This document shows, one piece after another, positions 16,135 to 23,700 of a stretch of 35,484 bases of DNA. Position numbers and translations under genes: made by a program. The notes beneath the pieces are model-generated. The model was not told the origin of the DNA, did not search any database, and saw nothing but the letters and a program-made list of their open reading frames with translations. Source of the DNA: Clostridium sp. (GTDB lineage Bacteria > Bacillota > Clostridia > Lachnospirales > Lachnospiraceae); the NCBI GenBank assembly GCA_023664605.1, contig JAMPFF010000031.1:1-35484 (forward strand). Direction: 5' to 3'. Position 1 is the stretch's first letter. Each line of letters opens with the position of its first letter.

Positions 16135-17100
16135 TTATTTAAAAACCGTACACGCCATATCCTTTTGCAGAGAATCCCACACAGGCATGGAGACATTTGC
16201 AGACACTCCCGCTTTACTCCTGCGCAGTTCCTCCCACGCTTCGTCAAGCATCGTTATCTCGCTGAGCGCATGAGCGCAGTGGTCGGTAACCGCCAGACGC
16301 CCTAACGGCGTTTTGCACATCACAAACATCACCGCCCGCCAGAACATCCGCATTGCTTTACCTGTAAATAATCCCTCATCGTTTTCGGGTTTTATGGGAT
16401 AGCCTAACGCTTTCAAAAATACGAATCCCTCCGCAGTGGCGTCCACCATTGCTTTCCGCTGGGCTTTTGATGCCTGTGGCAGCTTGCAGTCAACGGCATA
16501 GGAAACATAAGCAAGCGGAAGTATCTCCGCCATATGGCATTTCAGCCACGCATCCATCTGATTTTCCCATGTCAGGCTGCATCCCGATTTGGAAAATGCT
16601 CTGTATATGCGCTTCTTAAAGCCGGAGGACAGTTCCCCGTCCTTTCCTCCTACCGTGAGGTGCGCGCGGACATGGATGCTGATAACCTGCCCGTTCTCCC
16701 GTCTGCCTCCCGCCATCATAAAACCAAACGCGGCTTCTTTTTTGACCGGGGAACCAGACTGCGCCGCCGCTTCCGTTTTTTCCGCCCACGGATTATTGCC
16801 TATAAAAACCACATAGCGGCTCACATTCGCAGAAATTGCCGGCAATATATCCGCCACCTGGTCTGCCTGCATGACAACAAAAATAATATCATATTTATCA
16901 GCCGGAGCCAGACTGCCCGTAATTTTTATTTTATCTGTCGTCGTTTTTCTTTGCAGATAATGGCGTATGATAAGCCCTCTCTTTTCAAGGGTATCTTTCC
17001 ACGCGCCTCTGGCAAGCAGAGTTACGTCGTTTCCGCCTTTCTTTAACACATGCGCCAGTTCGCAGCCAATTACGCCCGCGCCGTAAACAAGTATTTTCAT
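16135..17100 (-). CDS. ketopantoate reductase (ApbA/PanE)-family oxidoreductase
   Basis: 321 residues. N-terminal Rossmann fold with the nucleotide motif GAGVIG (7-12) and LLAR as in PanE. FVVMQADQV replaces the usual VK-x-Q/T loop, and a helical C-terminal domain follows (YAVDCKLPQASKAQRKAMVDATAEGFVFLKALGYPI). True PanE has Lys/Asn/Glu catalytic residues; K is seen in WLKCHMAEILPL, where relatives have K-x-x-x-N-x, so activity on ketopantoate is doubtful. A different keto-acid or drug-like substrate is possible. GGAGG is 8 nt before the ATG. The gene is divergent from an ATC-hydrolase-family gene, and its promoter carries three GTTAGY-N4-RCTAAC sites. Confidence 0.82.
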   Translation of the reverse strand: MKILVYGAGVIGCELAHVLKKGGNDVTLLARGAWKDTLEKRGLIIRHYLQRKTTTDKIKITGSLAPADKYDIIFVVMQADQVADILPAISANVSRYVVFIGNNPWAEKTEAAAQSGSPVKKEAAFGFMMAGGRRENGQVISIHVRAHLTVGGKDGELSSGFKKRIYRAFSKSGCSLTWENQMDAWLKCHMAEILPLAYVSYAVDCKLPQASKAQRKAMVDATAEGFVFLKALGYPIKPENDEGLFTGKAMRMFWRAVMFVMCKTPLGRLAVTDHCAHALSEITMLDEAWEELRRSKAGVSANVSMPVWDSLQKDMACTVFK

Positions 17101-17117
17101 TGGGTAAACCTCCTTTG

Positions 17118-17133
17118 GTTAGTAGTAACTAAC
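17118..17133. promoter_or_regulatory. operator palindrome GTTAGT-N4-ACTAAC
   Basis: Perfect 6+4+6 palindrome, immediately ahead of the GGAGG of the reductase gene and downstream of its predicted promoter. Same motif as seven other sites in the window; likely TetR-family operator. Confidence 0.8.
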
Positions 17134-17182
17134 TCATTTCTCCACTTCTCCTGTAAACATTTCATGCTATGTTTACAGATGT

Positions 17183-17211
17183 ATGTTAGTATGGACTAAC
17201 TCGTTTGTCAA
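17183..17211 (-). promoter_or_regulatory. reductase promoter with an operator in its spacer
   Basis: Minus strand TTGACA (17211-17206), 17-nt spacer, TAACAT (17188-17183). A perfect GTTAGT-N4-ACTAAC palindrome occupies 17185-17200, overlapping the -10 and spacer, so binding would block RNA polymerase. The arrangement is nearly base-for-base the same as at 28322-28350. Confidence 0.75.
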
Positions 17212-17219
17212 GTGATTTA

Positions 17220-17248
17220 TTGACATATTGCAGAACAAATGCTAGACT
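17220..17248 (+). promoter_or_regulatory. promoter for the ATC-hydrolase-family gene
   Basis: TTGACA 17220-17225, 17-nt spacer, TAGACT 17243-17248. The predicted start site falls at about 17255, next to the operator at 17256-17271. Confidence 0.65.
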
Positions 17249-17255
17249 AAAGCCA

Positions 17256-17271
17256 GTTAGCAGTTGCTAAC
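17256..17271. promoter_or_regulatory. operator palindrome GTTAGC-N4-GCTAAC
   Basis: Perfect palindrome placed at +1 of the predicted plus-strand promoter. Variant of the shared GTTAGY-N4-RCTAAC motif. Confidence 0.75.
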
Positions 17272-17370
17272 CGATTAAGGTAAAAAAGACGTTGCTTTTT
17301 AACAAAGCGAGGAGAAAAAGTATATTATGAATTTAATGGAGGCAAATATGCAGTATCGTATGCGCGTGAG

Positions 17371-17922
17371 ATGAAAAAATTTTTTTCAGAGTCCGAATCC
17401 GGCATTCTGTGGGAAGCCGCTGAGAACGCGTTTCAGAATCTTCTAAAAGAGAATCCCGGACAGCCAAAAGCCGTTGCAAGGCACACGCACATCAGCATTT
17501 TTCCTGCGATAGCAGTCTATAAAACGATAGCGGCGAAATATCCGGATAAGGCAATGCTGATTTTAGAAAACGGCGCGGCAGCAATATCTAAGCCAGCCGG
17601 TGAAAAATATGCCAGACTTCTGAAATTTCCGGGGATAAAAATGATTTTTCTCAAGATTTTTTCCCAGGGCGTCAAGAAAGGGTTTGGTCCTGAAGCGGGA
17701 TTTGCCCATGAGTTTATAACCGCTTCCAACAAGGCACTGGCATTCAATGTAAACAAGTGTCCTTACCAATATTACTGTGAAAAATATGGATGTCAGGAAA
17801 TCGTTCACATATTTTGTAAAAATGACGAATATGCGTATGGGAATCTGCCACATATCCGTTTTATCAGGACGCAGACATTAGGAACCGGCGGAAACTACTG
17901 TGATTTTAGATTTGAGCGATGA
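17371..17922 (+). CDS. L-2-amino-thiazoline-4-carboxylic acid hydrolase family protein, possible 5' frameshift
   Basis: 183 residues. The C-terminal half shows the family pattern: ITASNKALAFNVNKCPYQYYCEKYGCQEIVHIFCKNDEYAYG, then IRFIRTQTLGTGGNYCDF, with conserved Cys, His and Asp that would form the active site. Family members are named after an enzyme of L-cysteine synthesis; most have unknown substrates. The ATG at 17371 has no good ribosome binding site. The same frame is open upstream and reads KYAVSYAREM before it, without a start codon. The nearby ATGs (17327, 17348) with GAGGAG/GGAGG upstream are in another frame. One extra base near 17345 would fuse them, so a frameshift or sequence error is likely. 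Its end overlaps the diguanylate cyclase end by 17 bp. Confidence 0.8.
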   Translation: MKKFFSESESGILWEAAENAFQNLLKENPGQPKAVARHTHISIFPAIAVYKTIAAKYPDKAMLILENGAAAISKPAGEKYARLLKFPGIKMIFLKIFSQGVKKGFGPEAGFAHEFITASNKALAFNVNKCPYQYYCEKYGCQEIVHIFCKNDEYAYGNLPHIRFIRTQTLGTGGNYCDFRFER

Positions 17923-19627
17923 CTCTCGCCGCCTTAATCTGCTTCTTATTTTCATACATACGGGCGTCCGCCTGCTGATATACGTCCATCAGCATTTCGT
18001 TCTCATGAAGCTTGTCGTAGACCGCATAACCGCTGGCGATACTGATGCGAAATGGCTGTCCTTTCACAGAGTTATAGTCGTCCATTGCCTTTTTAAAGCA
18101 GTCGAGCGCCTGTTCGCAGCATCCTGCCATGTTCTCTCCGCTTAAAATACACGCGAACTCATCCCCGCCGATTCTGTAGCAGACGCCGCTTACGGATTCC
18201 GCCGCCGTCTTGATGATTTGGGCGCTGCACACTATCAGTTGGTCTCCCTTTTGATGACCCTGATTGTCGTTTATCAGCTTTAGGTCGTTTACATCAAACA
18301 TGATAATAGCGATTCCGGGAAGCTGTTTCTTTTCTTTCTCCAGTTCCTCCAGCCGTTCTTGAAAAGCCGTCCGGTTTCCAACGCCGGTCAGTCCGTCCTG
18401 ATAGGCAAGCTGGCTGACAAATTCCGACTGCACTCCAAGCTTTACCGTATTTATGATTTTTTCTAAGCTGGAGATTCCATAACACAATATGAACATCAAC
18501 AGACCAATGCGCACAAACATAGCGTTGTCCTTGCCGCGGCCTTTATAATATCTTATAATATCTATCGCTCCGGCAAGGCCAAGTCCCACAAATCCAACGA
18601 TACGCAATATGCTATAAACATTCCTGGTCTTGCTTTTCCACTCCCTAAACGCATTCGTCACGCTGGAATATATCAGTAAAATCAGCGAAATGGCAAGCAC
18701 AACCATGGAAAAAGACAATGTCTCGTGGTAATCTTTCACCCCTGTGAAATGCAGAAGAGTACAAATAACAAACTCTGCCACAGACAGTCCGATGATAGCA
18801 GGCGCAATCACTTTACTTTTAAAGCCAAAAGCCGCATCCTGATAAAGCACTATCGGAATAGGAATCGTAATCAAAGAACAGCAGGACACAAGCTGAATAA
18901 TCCTGCTGTCGTCCGTGTAAAACTGTAAAAGCCCCGTCTCCGCCAGACACCAGAGCGCAACACATATGGCAAACAGCCCGAGATAAAGCAGCTCGTGGCT
19001 TTTACGCATCTGCAGACTTGCCGGAACATCCGCCACAACTAACAGCAGTCCGACAAACAATATGAACAGGCAGGTAGAAAAAGACATCGACTTATCAATA
19101 ATTGTAGCGGCAATCTCCCCGGATGCAAATCCCAGACGGAGATTATCCATACAGGCACGGCCGCTCTCATACACGGTATGAAAACGTACTTCCAGAATTT
19201 TTCCGGCATCCTTACTGTAAAGCGGAACATAATTCCACCTGTTTCCCAAGGATTTATTATAAATACGGCTCTCCCGACGCACCGGCTCATAACGCAGTTC
19301 GCCATCCACATATACCTGATAATCAATATTTTTTGAGCGGAAGCACAAGGAAAGCCCTTCCGCCAAATCGTCGGGCAAGCTGTGATAAACGCTCTGTTCC
19401 TGATAGGGCGCCACAGAGGGAATTTCATTCAAGTGACTTACATCCGCCGCGCTGCCATCCTCCAGATACCATCCCTCGTCAAAGGCAATATTGCTTTCAG
19501 AAAGCCGCTCCACCGGAGACTGTCCCCGGTTTGCCACCGCCACCCCTATGATGATAGCTAAAAAAAATGCAACCATAACGGCATACGCAATATGATAAAT
19601 CCTGTTTTTTGTCCCTGATATGTTCAT
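17906..19627 (-). CDS. membrane-bound diguanylate cyclase (GGDEF)
   Basis: 573 residues. TM1 is at ~14-32; an extracytoplasmic domain of ~140 residues (35-175) contains YQVYVDGELRYE and WNYVPLYSKDAGKILEVRFHT, resembling a beta-sandwich sensor (7TMR-DISM type). About seven TM segments follow (183-390), then a GGDEF domain (405-570) with DGLTGVGNR, DVNDLKLIND and an intact GGDEF at 487-491. It makes cyclic di-GMP. The RxxD inhibitory site five residues upstream of GGDEF is absent, so product inhibition through it is unlikely. Start at 19627: GGAG is 8 nt upstream. It follows the ABC exporter and a small ORF on the same strand, about 100 nt after the latter. Confidence 0.94.
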   Translation of the reverse strand: MNISGTKNRIYHIAYAVMVAFFLAIIIGVAVANRGQSPVERLSESNIAFDEGWYLEDGSAADVSHLNEIPSVAPYQEQSVYHSLPDDLAEGLSLCFRSKNIDYQVYVDGELRYEPVRRESRIYNKSLGNRWNYVPLYSKDAGKILEVRFHTVYESGRACMDNLRLGFASGEIAATIIDKSMSFSTCLFILFVGLLLVVADVPASLQMRKSHELLYLGLFAICVALWCLAETGLLQFYTDDSRIIQLVSCCSLITIPIPIVLYQDAAFGFKSKVIAPAIIGLSVAEFVICTLLHFTGVKDYHETLSFSMVVLAISLILLIYSSVTNAFREWKSKTRNVYSILRIVGFVGLGLAGAIDIIRYYKGRGKDNAMFVRIGLLMFILCYGISSLEKIINTVKLGVQSEFVSQLAYQDGLTGVGNRTAFQERLEELEKEKKQLPGIAIIMFDVNDLKLINDNQGHQKGDQLIVCSAQIIKTAAESVSGVCYRIGGDEFACILSGENMAGCCEQALDCFKKAMDDYNSVKGQPFRISIASGYAVYDKLHENEMLMDVYQQADARMYENKKQIKAARVIAQI

Positions 19628-19730
19628 CGTCATTTCTCCGTTTCATCATTCGTCCGGAAATTTCAACCCTGACGCACTATCCAGCATAAAACCATACCCG
19701 ATATTATCATATCAATGGAATCCTTATCAG

Positions 19731-20012
19731 TCAAATAAAACTTTCTGTTGTTCGTATATGCCGTGATTTAATTTCATCAACAGAAACAATCTTTAAAACG
19801 CAGTCATTCCTGCAGGATTCCCTGCTCCCGAAGTTTTCATATTTCTTTTTATGGGATTCCCGCGACCATTCCAGCCTGCCCTGCAGCTTTTTCCTGTCAA
19901 GGTACTTATCCGCAGTTCCTAATGCCTTACGGAATACCATATTGGCATACAGCCCATCCTTTAATAATTCATAATTCTCCTCCGGGGTTTGCAGGAACTT
20001 CCATAAAAGCAT
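19731..20012 (-). CDS. small ORF of unknown function, possibly frameshifted
   Basis: 93 codons, rich in K, R and E, no membrane segment, no motif I recognise (ENYELLKDGLYANMVFRKAL, then DRKKLQGRLEWSRES). Its ATG at 20012 has no ribosome binding site. An ATG near 20040 preceded by AGGGAGA is in another frame: it reads MKENF and soon stops. A one-base change in the A/T run there would join it to this frame (FFCEVIRMLLWKF). It sits 44 nt after the ABC exporter gene. It could be a broken gene, a small partner protein or non-coding. Confidence 0.35.
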   Translation of the reverse strand: MLLWKFLQTPEENYELLKDGLYANMVFRKALGTADKYLDRKKLQGRLEWSRESHKKKYENFGSRESCRNDCVLKIVSVDEIKSRHIRTTESFI

Positions 20013-20055
20013 CCGTATAACTTCGCAGAAAAATTTTCTTTCATATATTCTCCCT

Positions 20056-21789
20056 TTATAATTTCCAACCTACAGCAAGCTTACGGGCATCAACAAAACG
20101 TCTGTAGATTCCATTCTGTTGCATCAAGTCTTCATGTCTGCCCTGCTCCACAATCCGCCCCCGGTCAACCACAAGAATCTGGTCGGCATTACGCACTGTT
20201 TTCAAACGATGGGCAATCATCAGAATCGTTTTCTCTCTGGTCAGCGCATCAATGGCTTCTACCAACTCCCTTTCATTTTCCGGGTCCACATTCGCAGTTG
20301 CCTCATCCAGAATAATAATCGGCGCGTCTTTCATAATGGCGCGGGCAATGGATATCCGCTGTTTTTCCCCACCGGAAAGACTGGCGCCTCCTTCTCCAAT
20401 TTTCGTTTCGTACCCCTGGGGAAGCTGCATAATAAAATCATGGCAGCAGGCGGCTTTTGCCGCTTCAATTACCCGTTCCATACTCGCTTCCGGCTGTCCG
20501 AAACGGATATTGTTAGCTATGGTATCCTGGAACAAATAGACATTCTGGAATACGAAACTGAAATTTTTCATCAGACTGTCATAGCTGTAGTCTTTCACAT
20601 CCATTCCGCCTAACTTTACGCTGCCCTCCTGCACGTCCCAAAATCGGGAAATCAGATGGCATAAAGTTGTCTTACCGCCGCCGCTTGGACCAACAATAGC
20701 CGTAGTCGTCTTCTCCGGGATATGTACGGAAATCCCATCAATAATCTTCCGTTCATCATAAGAAAAACTGATATTTTCCACATCAATGTCAAAATGCTGC
20801 GGCGCGGCTTCCTGTCCGCTGATATCCATCGGCTCTAAATCAAGAATTGCCTGCGCCTGGTCAACGCTTAAATCAACGGCACGCAGCAGGGAGGAATAAT
20901 TTCCGGCGCTGTCAAGGCTGGAATAGATAAGAAAAGAACTAATCAACATTATAACACAGGTCAAAAGTTCCATGCTCCCGTCAAAATAAAAATACAGAGA
21001 CAATACGCACATGACAACCCCTGTCATCTTCGTGACAAAGTTCTGCAGCGTCATATAAGGAATAAAACGAAACTCCATCCTTGTATTGACTGCCACGCTC
21101 TCATCAATGGCTTTTTTTAATTTCTCACTCTTATCCCCTATCAGGTTATAGGCTTTCACTTCCGAAATACCCTGAATGTATTCCAGTACCTTTTCCACCA
21201 GTCCCGCATCCGCAGCTATCTTTTTCGGCGCCATCTCTCCGGATGCCCTTTGCAGTCCGCTGTTTACAAGAAAAAACAGAAGAAGCCCCGCCAAGACTAC
21301 CAAGCCGATACGCCAGTCATAAACAAGCAGCATCGCAGCAATTAAAACCGTAGTCAGGATTCCGGATGTGGTCATCATTACCACGCGGGTAGCGATATTG
21401 CCCAGATTCTCCATCGTGTTCGTCGTCACGGATGTAATATAACCAAGACTGTTATGATTAAAATATCCCATTGGCAGATAGCGGAGATGCTCTGCTATCT
21501 CGATTCTCTTGCCCGCACAGGTATCATAACCAGCTTCCGTCTGCAGCATGGTGGAACGGTATTTTACCACAGAACCGCCTGCAATGCTAAACAGCATGAT
21601 ACAAAAACTTGCTAAAATGACTTCGTTTGTCATGTGCCCCTCTATAACTGCCCCCAGCATAACTGTAATCGCCGGAATCTTTAAGGCTTCAAAAAAGGCA
21701 AGCAGTACACCGAATGCTATAGACAGATAAAATTTCTTTTTATTTTCACCGCCGCAAAAATCAAAAAATTTCTGTAATATTTTAAGCAT
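20056..21789 (-). CDS. ABC exporter, membrane-ATPase half-transporter (second subunit)
   Basis: 577 residues. An N-terminal type IV (exporter) membrane domain of six TM segments (~20-300) is followed by a nucleotide-binding domain with Walker A GPSGGGKT 367-374, signature LSGGEKQR 471-478, Walker B IIILDEA 491-497, D-loop NVDPENE and the switch His in IAHRL. It pairs with the upstream gene, which it overlaps by 8 nt, to form a heterodimeric transporter. Similar pairs are annotated as multidrug exporters; some with the DPENE D-loop are siderophore-related (Irt/YbtPQ type). Substrate not deducible. Promoter and operators lie upstream of the first subunit. Confidence 0.93.
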   Translation of the reverse strand: MLKILQKFFDFCGGENKKKFYLSIAFGVLLAFFEALKIPAITVMLGAVIEGHMTNEVILASFCIMLFSIAGGSVVKYRSTMLQTEAGYDTCAGKRIEIAEHLRYLPMGYFNHNSLGYITSVTTNTMENLGNIATRVVMMTTSGILTTVLIAAMLLVYDWRIGLVVLAGLLLFFLVNSGLQRASGEMAPKKIAADAGLVEKVLEYIQGISEVKAYNLIGDKSEKLKKAIDESVAVNTRMEFRFIPYMTLQNFVTKMTGVVMCVLSLYFYFDGSMELLTCVIMLISSFLIYSSLDSAGNYSSLLRAVDLSVDQAQAILDLEPMDISGQEAAPQHFDIDVENISFSYDERKIIDGISVHIPEKTTTAIVGPSGGGKTTLCHLISRFWDVQEGSVKLGGMDVKDYSYDSLMKNFSFVFQNVYLFQDTIANNIRFGQPEASMERVIEAAKAACCHDFIMQLPQGYETKIGEGGASLSGGEKQRISIARAIMKDAPIIILDEATANVDPENERELVEAIDALTREKTILMIAHRLKTVRNADQILVVDRGRIVEQGRHEDLMQQNGIYRRFVDARKLAVGWKL

Positions 21790-23572
21790 TTACCACCCCT
21801 CCAATCTCTGTCTGACTATCCGTACTGTCTTTTACCGATATATGGGCTTCCCACATATCCCTGTACAGACCGTTTCCCGCCAAAAGTTCTTCATGAGTGC
21901 CCTGTGCGTTCAGTTTTCCATTTTTTACCACAAAAATCCGGTCAGAATCCGCTATGGTAGAAAGTCTATGGGCAATAACAATCTGTGTCTTTCCTTTTAC
22001 CAGTTTTGCTACTGCGGCTTGTATCACCGCTTCATTCTCCGGGTCGGTATACGCAGTGGCTTCGTCCAGAATCACAATCGGCGCATCTTTCAACATCGCA
22101 CGGGCAATGGCAATGCGCTGACGTTCCCCGCCGGACAGATGAGAGCCTGCTCCGCCCGCAATCGTATCATAACCCTTTTCCAGTCCCATAATAAACTCAT
22201 GGCATCCGCTGCGTTTTGCAGCTTCCTCAACCTCTGCATCAGTCGCGCCCTTTTTTCCCATACGGATATTCTCCCGAATGGTATCGTCAAATAAATAATT
22301 ATCCTGAGAAACATATGCTATCATCCGGTTATATTCTTCCAACGGAATTTCCCGAATATCCACACCTCCCACAAGGATACTCCCGCCGTCCACATCCCAC
22401 AGGGACGCTATCAGTTTCGCCAACGTAGATTTTCCGGAACCGGAAGGACCTACAATAGCATTCACAGTACCCTCTCTGATATCCAGACTGACGCCATGAA
22501 GCACTTCCTTTTCATGGTAGCCGAAGCGGATATTTTCCACTTTGATGTCATAATGTTTAGGCAGTCTGCCTGCCTTTTCCGGTCTATGCAGTTCTTTCTG
22601 TGTCAGGATAGCAGCCACTTCGCCGATAATCGACTGCAGCGCGTGCAAATCATCGCTATAAGACATACATGTGATAAGCGGCGCAATCAATCCTACCGAA
22701 ATCATGATAATCAAGATAAAATCAGCCGGGGAAAGACTTCCGTTTTTTATGAGCAGACCTCCGATTGGCAATACGGCAACCATCGTACTCGGCATGACTA
22801 ACATACCTATCGTAAAAGGCACATTGCAGGTGCGCATCCAGTCCACAAAACAGGCGGAGCCTTCTTTTGCCGCTGTGACAAAACGCTCATAAGAATTCTT
22901 TGCCTTGCCAAACGCCTTGATTACCTCAATGCCGTTTATGTATTCCACTGCCACATCATTAAGCGCTTTTGTCTTGACAATGGTATTCTGATAGTATTTA
23001 TCATAACCAATCATCATTCCCATATAGCAGAACATTCCAACAGGCACTGTCACAAGCGAGACAAGCGCCATACGCCAGTCAATGGCAAACAAATATATGA
23101 CAAGCACTGCAGGCGCAAGCAGATTGGAAGTAAATTCCGGCAATATATGGGCAAGCGTTGTTTCTATGCTGTCTACCCGTTCCACAATCGTACTTTTCAG
23201 ACCGCCGGACGGCGTATCCAGGACTGTTCCAAGCGGCAGCCTCGCCAATTTATCCAGCAGACGCTTGCGGATATTTCCCAGCACATAAAATGTCGCCTTA
23301 TGGGAAAGCGATGTGGAAATTGCCTGAAATACCACTTTTCCCGTCCATAAAACAGCCATGAAAAGACAGTCCGTCATATAAGCGGACACCTCCCGGTTTC
23401 CTTCCACGAGTCTTTGAATCATATGACCCATAATCAAAAATGGCGCCACAGCGCACAACACTCCCATAGCAGCCGTTACCACACTGGCAATATACAATAT
23501 CTTCCGCTCTGCTGCAAATTCAAATATCCAACTCCATGCGGAACGTGTTTTTTCTTTTTTCAATTCAACCAC
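21782..23572 (-). CDS. ABC exporter, membrane-ATPase half-transporter (first subunit)
   Basis: 596 residues. Six TM segments lie in ~25-310 (coupling helices near LARLPLGTVLDTPSGGLKSTIVERVD). The nucleotide-binding domain has Walker A GPSGSGKS 375-382, signature LSGGERQR 479-486, Walker B IVILDEAT 499-506, D-loop YTDPENE and switch H535. Both ATP sites of the heterodimer look complete. A 30-residue polar tail follows. Start is uncertain: the GTG at 23572 is only 1 nt from GAGGAG, while the TTG at 23563 is 10 nt from it. The pair is transcribed from the 23667-23695 promoter, flanked by two GTTAGT-N4-ACTAAC operators, so it should belong to the TetR regulon. Confidence 0.93.
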   Translation of the reverse strand: MVELKKEKTRSAWSWIFEFAAERKILYIASVVTAAMGVLCAVAPFLIMGHMIQRLVEGNREVSAYMTDCLFMAVLWTGKVVFQAISTSLSHKATFYVLGNIRKRLLDKLARLPLGTVLDTPSGGLKSTIVERVDSIETTLAHILPEFTSNLLAPAVLVIYLFAIDWRMALVSLVTVPVGMFCYMGMMIGYDKYYQNTIVKTKALNDVAVEYINGIEVIKAFGKAKNSYERFVTAAKEGSACFVDWMRTCNVPFTIGMLVMPSTMVAVLPIGGLLIKNGSLSPADFILIIMISVGLIAPLITCMSYSDDLHALQSIIGEVAAILTQKELHRPEKAGRLPKHYDIKVENIRFGYHEKEVLHGVSLDIREGTVNAIVGPSGSGKSTLAKLIASLWDVDGGSILVGGVDIREIPLEEYNRMIAYVSQDNYLFDDTIRENIRMGKKGATDAEVEEAAKRSGCHEFIMGLEKGYDTIAGGAGSHLSGGERQRIAIARAMLKDAPIVILDEATAYTDPENEAVIQAAVAKLVKGKTQIVIAHRLSTIADSDRIFVVKNGKLNAQGTHEELLAGNGLYRDMWEAHISVKDSTDSQTEIGGVVNA

Positions 23573-23642
23573 ACTCCTCTACAATTTTATTTCCGCAAAC
23601 AACGAGCATATTTGCTGATGTATCCATCTTGTAGTTATTGTA

Positions 23643-23658
23643 GTTAGTTTCAACTAAC
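23643..23658. promoter_or_regulatory. operator palindrome GTTAGT-N4-ACTAAC downstream of the ABC exporter promoter
   Basis: Perfect palindrome about 9 nt downstream of the -10 box, in the start-site region. Confidence 0.8.
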
Positions 23659-23666
23659 TATAAAGT

Positions 23667-23700
23667 ATAATATCATTATATAGAGTTAGTGTCAACTAAT
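23667..23700 (-). promoter_or_regulatory. ABC exporter promoter with second operator, inside the end of the MATE gene
   Basis: Minus strand TTGACA (23695-23690), 17-nt spacer, TATTAT (23672-23667). A GTTAGT-N4-ACTAAT palindrome at 23685-23700 (one mismatch) covers the -35 box. The promoter overlaps the last codons and stop (23676-23678) of the MATE gene. It gives the exporter its own control. Confidence 0.8.

Noticed and set aside
16534-17046. 170-codon plus-strand frame over the reductase gene
   Set aside because: Antisense shadow of a protein with a clear Rossmann motif.
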